Below, in pieces: positions 17,079 through 22,983 of a DNA stretch of 22,983 bases. The notes under the pieces are model-generated. The model was not told the origin of the DNA, did no database searches, and saw nothing but the letters and a program-made list of their open reading frames with translations. The position numbers were made by a program, and so were the translations under genes. This stretch comes from Acidobacteriota bacterium (GTDB taxonomy: Bacteria > Acidobacteriota > Terriglobia > UBA7540), in contig JAKAWN010000053.1 in assembly GCA_021827245.1 (NCBI GenBank), positions 1 to 22,983 of the forward strand. The letters are read 5' to 3'. Position 1 is the first letter of the stretch. Every line of letters starts with the position of its first letter.

Positions 17079-17222
17079 GAAACTCCTGAGCACGAGGAAA
17101 CGCACGCACGCACGTCGGACTTGGGTTGACGCCGGGTGGCGCCCCGGGATATGTTCTGGACTTGGCTCTCGCTGAATCAGACTCTGGACCTCAGCGCATC
17201 CGGTCAATGGAGGATACCCCTG

Positions 17223-18143
17223 ATGAAACTACACCATGTGATTGAAGCTCAACAGTTCGACCTGCCGACGATAAGCCATCTGTTCGACGTAGCCGGACAA
17301 ATGGAAAAGCTTGTGGCGCGCGGTGGCACGGATGAGTATCGTACCCGGCTTATGGCCACGCTCTTTTACGAGCCGTCTACCCGCACGCGCTTTTCTTTTG
17401 AAGCGGCTATGCACCGTTTGGGCGGACGGGTCATTTCAACCGAAAACGCCGCCGAATTCTCCTCGGTGGCGAAAGGCGAAACTCTTGAAGACACGATTCG
17501 CATCATGAGCGGATACGCGGACGTTATTGTTTTGCGCCACAGCGAGGTTGGCGCAGCCAAACGCGCGGCAGCCGTCTCTCGCGTTCCTGTCATCAACGCT
17601 GGCGACGGCGTGGGCCAGCACCCGACCCAGGCTCTACTGGACCTCTATACGATTCACAAAGAGATCGGCTCCATTGACGGGCTGAAGATCGCCATGGTGG
17701 GAGACCTGGCGCAAGGACGCACCGTCCGCTCGCTGGCCTACCTCCTGAGCAAGTTCAAGGACATCAAAATGTATTTTGTCGCGCCGCCTCTGCTGAAGAT
17801 GAAGCAGGATATCCTGGATCATCTACAGGAACGTGGAACGTGGTTTACCGAGGAAACCAGGCTTGACCGCGTACTCCCGGAGGTTGACGTGGTCTATCAG
17901 ACACGGGTTCAGAAGGAGCGCTTCGGCGACCGGATCGCCGATTATGAGACCTGCCGAGGCGTTTATGTCATCAATGAGAGTTCGCTTAAATTGATGAAAT
18001 CCCACGCAATCATCATGCATCCCTTGCCCCGCCTTGGGGAAATCGCCATGGAGGTTGACCAGGACAGCCGGGCAGCCTATTTTCGCCAGGCCCAGAACGG
18101 CCTTTTTGTCCGCATGGCCTTGTTGACAGCCCTCCTCTCATGA
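17223..18143 (+). CDS. pyrB: Aspartate carbamoyltransferase catalytic subunit
   Basis: The protein has 306 residues, the normal length. The ATG at 17223 is chosen because GGAGG (17209-17213) is nine bases upstream and homologues start near here. It joins carbamoyl phosphate to aspartate in the second step of pyrimidine synthesis, in the cytosol. The carbamoyl-phosphate loop FYEPSTRTRFSFE (STRTR 52-56), SVAKGE (K84, contributed to the neighbouring subunit), LRHSEVGAA, GDGVGQHPTQALLDLYTI (H133) and HPLPR (266-270) are all present. The EPSTRTR and INAGDG wording is closer to the enterobacterial/archaeal type than to the Bacillus type. No pyrI, pyrC or pyrR is adjacent, so regulation by a partner subunit cannot be judged here. 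It stands alone, 143 bp before an XRE regulator. Confidence 0.97.
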   Translation: MKLHHVIEAQQFDLPTISHLFDVAGQMEKLVARGGTDEYRTRLMATLFYEPSTRTRFSFEAAMHRLGGRVISTENAAEFSSVAKGETLEDTIRIMSGYADVIVLRHSEVGAAKRAAAVSRVPVINAGDGVGQHPTQALLDLYTIHKEIGSIDGLKIAMVGDLAQGRTVRSLAYLLSKFKDIKMYFVAPPLLKMKQDILDHLQERGTWFTEETRLDRVLPEVDVVYQTRVQKERFGDRIADYETCRGVYVINESSLKLMKSHAIIMHPLPRLGEIAMEVDQDSRAAYFRQAQNGLFVRMALLTALLS

Positions 18144-18186
18144 AGGAGTCAGTAACCCTTCTCCCTCTACTGGAACTCAGGTGCTA

Positions 18187-18232
18187 GTACTCTGGTACTC
18201 TTGTCCGACGCGGTTATTATCACGTACTCTTG
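18187..18232 (+). promoter_or_regulatory. GTACTCT repeats before the XRE gene, candidate operator
   Basis: GTACTCT occurs three times, at 18187-18193, 18195-18201 and 18224-18230; the last two extend to GTACTCTTG. The first includes the palindrome AGTACT. They lie 55-100 bases before the XRE start, where such regulators often bind their own promoters. Binding is inferred from position and repetition only. Confidence 0.4.
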
Positions 18233-18286
18233 ATGCTGTGAGGCCAAGCATTTGAGATACGATAGCGACTACGGAGGCAAGGTGCC

Positions 18287-18685
18287 ATGGGAATTGGCGA
18301 ACGGATTAAGGAGTTGAGGGAGCAGAAACGCCTGTCGCAAGGTGATATCGAAGAGAGGACCGGATTGCTGAGGTGCTATATATCGCGGGTCGAGAACGGC
18401 CACACTGTCCCGTCTCTGGAGACGCTGGAGAGGTTTGCAGGCGCTCTGGACGTTCCTCTTTACAGACTTTTTTATTATGACGAAGGAGTGCCTGGCGAGT
18501 GCGATTTTTCGGCGTCTGACATGACTCTTGAACGTCTTGCCCAGGAAGGCGGAGCTGCCGGGGCTGAAGCCCGGTTCCTGTTGAAATTGAGAAGCCTCCA
18601 ATCCCGGCTCTCTCCAACTGACCGCGATGTCTTGCTGACTCTTGCCAAGAAACTGGCTGAGCGTCCGATGCCGGCAGTAAGATAG
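18287..18685 (+). CDS. XRE-family helix-turn-helix transcriptional regulator
   Basis: The protein has 132 residues. The ATG at 18287 follows GGAGG (18273-18277) by nine bases. Residues about 5-62 form an HTH_3 domain: IGERIKELREQKRLSQGDIEERTGL, then the recognition-helix region LRCYISRVENGHTVPSLETLERFAGALDVPLYRLFY. The C-terminal 60 residues are an Ala/Leu/Arg-rich helical tail (KLRSLQSRLSPTDRDVLLTLAKKLAER) that may mediate dimerisation. It is a DNA-binding repressor or activator of unknown targets. This short type occurs in many copies in Acidobacteriota genomes, as I recall. It could control itself through the upstream GTACTCT repeats, or the ABC operon that starts 317 bp downstream. Confidence 0.92.
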   Translation: MGIGERIKELREQKRLSQGDIEERTGLLRCYISRVENGHTVPSLETLERFAGALDVPLYRLFYYDEGVPGECDFSASDMTLERLAQEGGAAGAEARFLLKLRSLQSRLSPTDRDVLLTLAKKLAERPMPAVR

Positions 18686-19002
18686 TCCCGGGAAACGATA
18701 GCCCCGGCAACGACGGCTCGCCGCCGCTCAAACAGGAGCAGCCTTTCGGTTTCTTCCGCTGGTCATTATCTGGTTTTGATTCTTCCCTGGCGCATTTTAC
18801 TTCTCTGGGGTCCCCAAAAACCTTATATGAGCTGCCATTCGGGAATGTCCTGTTTTCGCGATGGCGTTGCCTGTTCGGGCGATAGACTGCGCCTTGACAA
18901 TTGAGTTCGCCACAACGCTACCTCGTAAAATCTCATCCAAATGCCGTAAGATAAGAAAAGAGGAAGTCGAAAAGGATTGCGGGGGAGATTAGACGGGCTG
19001 CC
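18686..19002. other. 317-bp gap between XRE and ABC permease genes
   Basis: No gene is seen. A perfect -35-like TTGACA lies at 18894-18899, but no good -10 is found at 16-18 bases (best CTACCT; TAAAAT at 18926-18931 is 26 bases away). GGGGAG-rich sequence at 18981-18987 may serve the permease. A small TGGGG-T-CCCCA palindrome near 18816 lacks a T-run on the + strand. Confidence 0.4.
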
Positions 19003-20109
19003 GTGTTCAAATTAATGTTTCGACAACTCACGCACCATCCTGTCAGGATGCTGCTGTCGATGATTATGATCGGTGTGGCCCTGCAGCTGGGACTGGTTAT
19101 CAAGGGATTGGCAACCGGGCTTATGACCCAGAAGATCCGCAGGACTGAGGGGATCGGGGCAGAGCTGATGATTCAGCCACCGCATTCATCGTATATTCTG
19201 GGCCTGGGCGAAAACGTGATGCCGGATTCTCTGGCTCAGAAGATTATGGAGGTGAAAGGCGTTGAGGCCACGAGCCCGATTGCAACCAATGTGAGCTTTA
19301 CCAACCGGTTCGAGGCAATATTTGGCATCGACCTCGCCAGTTTTGACCGTGTTACGGGAGGGTTTGACTTCCTCAAGGGAGGTCCCTTTACGGGACGCTA
19401 TACGGCCATAGTCGACAATATCTATGTCCAGACGCACCATGTGAATGTGGGCAGCACGCTGGACATCCTGAATCACCACTTTACGATCTGCGGGGTGGTT
19501 GAGCATGGCAAAGGCGCCCGGGTTTTTATTCCCATTAAGACACTGCAGGACTTGCTGGCTCCGGGAAAGTGCGCTGTCATTTTTGTGAAATGTGCCCCGT
19601 CAACTTCCGTCAATGGTGTGCAAAATCGGATACGGGAGTTCGCAGGCGGAGCGCTGAAAGATTATCAGATCACCAATATGAAAGATCTTTCCACGCTGAT
19701 TACAGCTTCATCGTTTATCGGACTGAAACAATTCCTGCTGGTGATTGTGGTGTTTGCAGGCGTGATTAATTTTCTGGTTATCTTCCTAGCACTCTACGTC
19801 CAAGTGCTGGGACAAACCCGGGAGTTGGGGATTCTTCGCGCCCTGGGGGCAAGTCGGCGTTATATGCTGAGGCTGTTCCTTGGAGAAGCCTGCCTGCTTT
19901 GCCTTTTCGGCGGAGGACTTTCCTTGCTGCTCTATTTTGTGACCAAAACCATCATCTTATCGCTCTATCCGGCATTGGCTTTTCTTCTGACTCCGGGAAC
20001 GGTGCTGCGGGTAGGGATTATTGCGTTTACAGGTGCTATCCTTGGTGGTGCCTACCCGGCCTATCGGGCCAGCTCGAGTGAACCGATTGCCGCATTAGCT
20101 TATGAATAA
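19003..20109 (+). CDS. ABC transporter permease, MacB/FtsX family
   Basis: The protein has 368 residues. The GTG at 19003 is used; GGGGGAG is 15 bases upstream, which is long, so the ATG at 19015 is an alternative. The topology is type-VII (MacB/LolE) style: TM1 at about 16-40, a periplasmic domain (about 45-235, with GIDLASFDRVTGGFDFLKGGPF typical of the MacB core), then TM2 (242-268), TM3 (293-320) and TM4 (332-352). The coupling segment QTRELGILRALGASRRYMLRLFLGEA between TM2 and TM3 is the FtsX signature. It probably works with the next gene as a mechanotransmission pump for lipids, lipoproteins or small molecules rather than as a channel. The substrate is unknown. It is first in an apparent three-gene operon. 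Confidence 0.9.
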   Translation: MFKLMFRQLTHHPVRMLLSMIMIGVALQLGLVIKGLATGLMTQKIRRTEGIGAELMIQPPHSSYILGLGENVMPDSLAQKIMEVKGVEATSPIATNVSFTNRFEAIFGIDLASFDRVTGGFDFLKGGPFTGRYTAIVDNIYVQTHHVNVGSTLDILNHHFTICGVVEHGKGARVFIPIKTLQDLLAPGKCAVIFVKCAPSTSVNGVQNRIREFAGGALKDYQITNMKDLSTLITASSFIGLKQFLLVIVVFAGVINFLVIFLALYVQVLGQTRELGILRALGASRRYMLRLFLGEACLLCLFGGGLSLLLYFVTKTIILSLYPALAFLLTPGTVLRVGIIAFTGAILGGAYPAYRASSSEPIAALAYE

Positions 20110-20875
20110 CGGTCCTGAATTCGCCAACGAGGCGGTACGACCCATGATTGAGGCTCGCGCGTTGACCAAGGTTTATGAAAGCGCGCCGGGTTCTCCGCCC
20201 GCCGTCAATGCGCTGAATCTGAAGATTCCTTCGGGCCAGTTCGCAGCGATCATGGGGCCGTCAGGGTCAGGCAAATCCACTCTGCTTTACCTGATAGCAG
20301 GCCTCGCGGAGCCGACGGCCGGCGAGGTGTTGATTGACGGCATATCTATCTCTTCCCTGCCGGATACGGCCCGGGCGCATCTGCGCAACACCCGGCTCGG
20401 CTTTGTTTTCCAGCGGTTTAACCTGTTGGGTTTTCTCTCGGCGCGCGACAATATCGAAGCTCCGCGCCTGCTGGGATGGAGACAGCGCCACCCTCCAAGG
20501 TCGGTCGACGACCTGCTCGCGGAAGTGGGATTGGAAAGGAAACGGCTGCGAAAGGTGAATGAGTTGTCTTCCGGTGAGCAACAGAGAGTCGCAATTGCAC
20601 GGGCTCTGATCAATGATCCGGACATTCTGCTGGCGGACGAACCGACGGGAAATCTAGACTCCCGAAATGCCGACGCGGTTCTGGATTTGATACTCCGTTT
20701 GCGGGTTGACCTTGGCCTGACGATCATCATGGTCACGCACAATCCTGAGGTTGCTCTTCGTGCGGACCGGATCATTCAGATGAAGGATGGAAGCATCGAG
20801 CATGAAATGATGACAGACGAGATTGATCCGTCAGTTGAATGGGCCCGGAGGCTTGCAGGTCACCTTCCGGGCTGA
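20102..20875 (+). CDS. ABC transporter ATP-binding protein, LolD/MacB type
   Basis: The protein has 257 residues. The start at 20102 overlaps the permease stop by eight bases (ATGAATAA), suggesting translational coupling. An ATG at 20144 with GAGGCGG upstream is a credible alternative that removes 14 residues. All nucleotide-binding motifs are intact: Walker A GPSGSGKST (52-60), Q-loop Q104 (VFQRFNLLGFLSARDNI), signature LSSGEQQRVAIARAL (from 155), Walker B ILLADEPTGNLDS (E180) and switch H213 (MVTHNP). DEPTGNLDS and FNLL are typical of the LolD/MacB/FtsE group. It powers the adjoining permease from the cytoplasmic face. The C-terminal 35 residues (EHEMMTDEIDPSVEWARRLAG) are a short extension with no recognised role. 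Confidence 0.95.
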   Translation: MNNGPEFANEAVRPMIEARALTKVYESAPGSPPAVNALNLKIPSGQFAAIMGPSGSGKSTLLYLIAGLAEPTAGEVLIDGISISSLPDTARAHLRNTRLGFVFQRFNLLGFLSARDNIEAPRLLGWRQRHPPRSVDDLLAEVGLERKRLRKVNELSSGEQQRVAIARALINDPDILLADEPTGNLDSRNADAVLDLILRLRVDLGLTIIMVTHNPEVALRADRIIQMKDGSIEHEMMTDEIDPSVEWARRLAGHLPG

Positions 20876-20951
20876 ATGATTTCGAGAATTCGCGGTTGTT
20901 TATCTGTGGTTGGGCTTTTCCCATACGGTACATGTAACCGGAGGTGTTGTT

Positions 20952-22373
20952 ATGCGCCGAATTCTGGGCGCCTTGCTTATAGTTCTTCTATTGCCGTTGT
21001 TTTGTGTCGCCAAATCGCGCGTCAAGATCAAGAAGTCGCAGTTCGACTTGAAGGACGCGCCGAACGTCCTGCTGATTACATTTGACACCACCCGGGCTGA
21101 TCACCTGTCCTGTTACGGATACGTCCGGCGGACGTCGCCGACGGTCGACAACCTGGCTGCGCATGGCGTGCTATTTGAGAATGCCTACACTGTCGAGCCT
21201 CTGACTGGACCTTCTCACATTACCATGATGACCTCGCTCTATCCTCAGCAGCACGGCGCCACCATCAACGGCGTGCACATGACGACGCATCCACGGCCGA
21301 TTCTGCTTGCCCAGATTCTTCGTCACTTGGGTTACAAGACAGCGGCTTTTATCAGCGCTTGGACTCTCAAGAAAGGCATCACTGGCCTGGGACGTGGTTT
21401 TGAGGTCTATAACCAGAATTTCACCTACCATTACAAAGTTGTGAATGCGGGGCGCCGCGGGAACCAAACGGGTCACGCCAGCCGCCAGTGGCTGCGAAAG
21501 CATGCCCATTCGCATTTTTTCCTCTGGGTTCATTACTTCGATGCCCACGAGCCGTATGTCCCCCATCCCGGGTTTGACCATCTTCCGCACATGAAGGACG
21601 CCACGATTTTTCCACCTCCTGCGTCCGCAAACCCGCAGAGAGCGGAAAAGATTCGCGACTACGACAGCGGTATCGCTTTCGAGGATCACGACCTTTCAAA
21701 GACCTTGAAACTGCTGGATGAGATGGGCATTCGGAATAAAACACTGATTCTGGTTGTTGGCGATCATGGCGAGGATCTGGGGGAGAGGGGAATCTGGGGG
21801 CACGGGTATCATATTGACCAGGAGGAGATGCATGTCCCGATGGTGATTTCCTATCCCAAAGAAATCCCTCAAGGCCTAAGGATCAAAACGAATGTTTCTA
21901 CCGTCGACATTACGCCGACGATTCTGAATTACTCAGGCTTGAAATTGAGGGTTCCAGGGCAATCCGGCTACAGCCTGGAGCCAATGATTCAAAGCGGGGG
22001 GAAAGATGCACCCCCCCGGCCCTCGTACTTTGTTGTTTATTCAGAACCGACGCTTCTGCCACCAAAGTGGATGACCATGTTCTGGACATGGGCTGAGGTG
22101 AAGAGGACCCCTTCGCTGACGGGATTCGTGCTGGGAAACCTCAAAGTGGTTTCATCCGGTGACAATGATGCGCTGAAGGTGTACCGGCTGAGCGACGTGT
22201 TTTCAAAGGCGCAGAGAGTGCCTTCTGGAGAGGTGCAGGTTGCAAAGATCAGCGGTTACAAGGAACAACTGGATACCTGGTTCAAAGATACCAACCGCGG
22301 TCTTGCTCCCCAGGGCCACCTTTCGAAGGAAGACGTAGAAATGTTGAAAAGCCTCGGCTATGCGAATCCTTGA
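20952..22373 (+). CDS. Exported sulfatase-superfamily hydrolase without a formylglycine Cys/Ser
   Basis: The protein has 473 residues. The ATG at 20952 is chosen for GGAGG (20940-20944) seven bases upstream and an immediate signal peptide (RRILGALLIVLLLPLFCVA). The alkaline-phosphatase/sulfatase fold shows in APNVLLITFDTTRADHLSCYGY (metal D45), VDNLAAHGVLFENAY, HSHFFLWVHYFDAHEPY, VVGDHGEDLGERGIWGHG (D271/H272) and HVPMVISYP. At the nucleophile position the sequence reads VEPLTGPSHITMM, so T85 stands where true sulfatases have Cys/Ser for formylglycine. It is thus more likely a phosphodiesterase or phosphoglycerol/phosphoethanolamine transferase-like enzyme, although databases call such proteins sulfatases. 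The end (MLKSLGYA) is typical of this family. It follows the ABC genes by 76 bp, probably in one operon. Confidence 0.9.
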   Translation: MRRILGALLIVLLLPLFCVAKSRVKIKKSQFDLKDAPNVLLITFDTTRADHLSCYGYVRRTSPTVDNLAAHGVLFENAYTVEPLTGPSHITMMTSLYPQQHGATINGVHMTTHPRPILLAQILRHLGYKTAAFISAWTLKKGITGLGRGFEVYNQNFTYHYKVVNAGRRGNQTGHASRQWLRKHAHSHFFLWVHYFDAHEPYVPHPGFDHLPHMKDATIFPPPASANPQRAEKIRDYDSGIAFEDHDLSKTLKLLDEMGIRNKTLILVVGDHGEDLGERGIWGHGYHIDQEEMHVPMVISYPKEIPQGLRIKTNVSTVDITPTILNYSGLKLRVPGQSGYSLEPMIQSGGKDAPPRPSYFVVYSEPTLLPPKWMTMFWTWAEVKRTPSLTGFVLGNLKVVSSGDNDALKVYRLSDVFSKAQRVPSGEVQVAKISGYKEQLDTWFKDTNRGLAPQGHLSKEDVEMLKSLGYANP

Positions 22374-22451
22374 GGTAGAATGCCCAATGCGCAGATCTGA
22401 CGGCCATGTGGCTACGGTGTTCTGCGGCTGCCAAACCCTGTCGGCGGCGGG

Positions 22452-22733
22452 CTATGTTCCCAGGCGCTTGCGAATCTCGGTTTCATAATCGGGAAAGTAA
22501 CGGCCGATGACAGACAGGTCAAACTCCCGGAGAATGGATTCCTTGGGCTCGCGCTCGAGCAGGAACCGGAACGATTGCTCGATGAGCGTTTCCTCCGGGA
22601 TTTTCCTGCCTGTCAGCTTCTCGTAATATGCGGCCTTCAAAGAGACCGTGTGGTTCGTCCGGATGCCACCTTCGGTTACCGTGACCTGAAAGCGGCCGGG
22701 GACGTCCGGTTCAACATGAATGATTGCTGACAT
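22452..22733 (-). CDS. Small conserved-looking hypothetical protein
   Basis: The protein has 93 residues. The start MSAIIHVEP is chosen because AGAGAGG lies just upstream and sensible sequence begins here; the frame stays open to 22853, but that part reads as low-complexity. It opens with a likely beta-rich segment (IIHVEPDVPGRFQVTVTEGGIRTNHTVSL), followed by a helical part (AAYYEKLTGRKIPEETLIEQSFRFLLEREPKESIL) and a basic tail (YFPDYETEIRKRLG). No signal peptide or known motif is seen. The layout is reminiscent of small proteins annotated only as hypothetical in soil bacteria. It is convergent with the sulfatase-like gene, 78 bp apart, without a visible terminator between them. Confidence 0.7.
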   Translation of the reverse strand: MSAIIHVEPDVPGRFQVTVTEGGIRTNHTVSLKAAYYEKLTGRKIPEETLIEQSFRFLLEREPKESILREFDLSVIGRYFPDYETEIRKRLGT

Positions 22734-22983
22734 AGGCCTCTCTTTTTTCTGAATGAGGACAGCCCACCGGGCACCGCACCTGAGTGTAACACTCTTTTCC
22801 CGCAGCGGCACCGTCGCTGCAGCCGCGCTCGCCATGATCATGTGCGGAGTCAAGAGACCTCATCTTTCGACAGGGTAAGCCGCACGTGTTCCCCTGACGA
22901 TATTTGGCGGGCGGTTTCAGTACGGTTCGGAAAGACCAACCTCAATGCCTGGGACCGCCGAATCGAAAGACCACTCCGGCGGA

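Larger units (their letters stand above)
16461..17222. other. 762-bp stretch without a firm gene
   Basis: It separates the leftward HD-GYP gene from rightward pyrB. It holds the 128-bp MITE-like element (16542-16669) and one doubtful small leftward frame (16893-17078). I see nothing recognisable in 16670-16890; no tRNA-like or riboswitch-like fold stood out by eye. Confidence 0.55.

Noticed and set aside
17136..17222. 29-residue N-terminal extension of PyrB
   Set aside because: PyrB has normal length from 17223, where a GGAGG precedes the ATG; the extension has no family match.
18810..18826. GGGGTCCCC palindrome followed by AAAAA as a terminator
   Set aside because: Stem is about five base pairs and the A-run would be a T-run only on the - strand, where no gene ends.
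22854..22983. Partial gene at the right edge
   Set aside because: Several frames stay open for 20-43 codons in this short stretch, but none shows a motif or ribosome-binding site, so I cannot choose one.

Overview
The window (about 57-58% GC by eye) looks like a chromosomal piece of a Gram-negative, polysaccharide-degrading soil bacterium, most likely an Acidobacteriota (Terriglobia-type) genome or metagenome contig. This rests on the set of Sec/Tat-exported glycoside hydrolases, a short XRE regulator of a type common in that phylum, REP/MITE-like palindromes, and intergenic TTCGTTT-rich repeats. The assignment is inference, because no rRNA or marker phylogeny is available here.

Left region (1-6270, + strand): a 5'-truncated gene and a complete paralogue in tandem, both encoding a right-handed beta-helix protein (pectate-lyase-3 type) fused to a C-terminal beta-propeller. 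The complete copy carries two tandem beta-helix domains, an arrangement resembling GH55 beta-1,3-glucanases. A Tat-exported GH30 glucosylceramidase/beta-glucanase-like enzyme follows. The first 127 bases of the window are an exact copy of 3135-3261 although the flanking paralogous sequence is diverged.

Middle region (6285-13916, - strand, transcribed right to left): GH51 arabinofuranosidase-like, GH38 alpha-mannosidase and GH2 beta-mannosidase, all with export signals and clear catalytic glutamates/aspartates. Together with the left region this is a CAZyme locus. The beta-glucan-type folds plus alpha- and beta-mannosidases would fit fungal wall or glycoprotein breakdown, but plant hemicellulose or pectin side chains are equally open.

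Right of that lies a 0.9-kb non-coding stretch (13917-14825) with a 63-bp double-hairpin element and a TTCGTTT repeat tract. Then come a small conserved-looking hypothetical gene (+), a REC/HD-GYP response regulator (-), a second gene-poor stretch (16461-17222) holding a 128-bp MITE-like element, pyrB (+), and an XRE regulator (+) preceded by GTACTCT repeats.

The right end (19003-22373, + strand) is an apparent operon: a MacB/FtsX-type ABC permease, its ATPase (8-nt overlap), and an exported sulfatase-superfamily protein with Thr rather than Cys/Ser at the usual nucleophile position. A small unknown gene on the - strand closes the window. No rRNA, tRNA, CRISPR array, intact transposase or phage gene was recognised.
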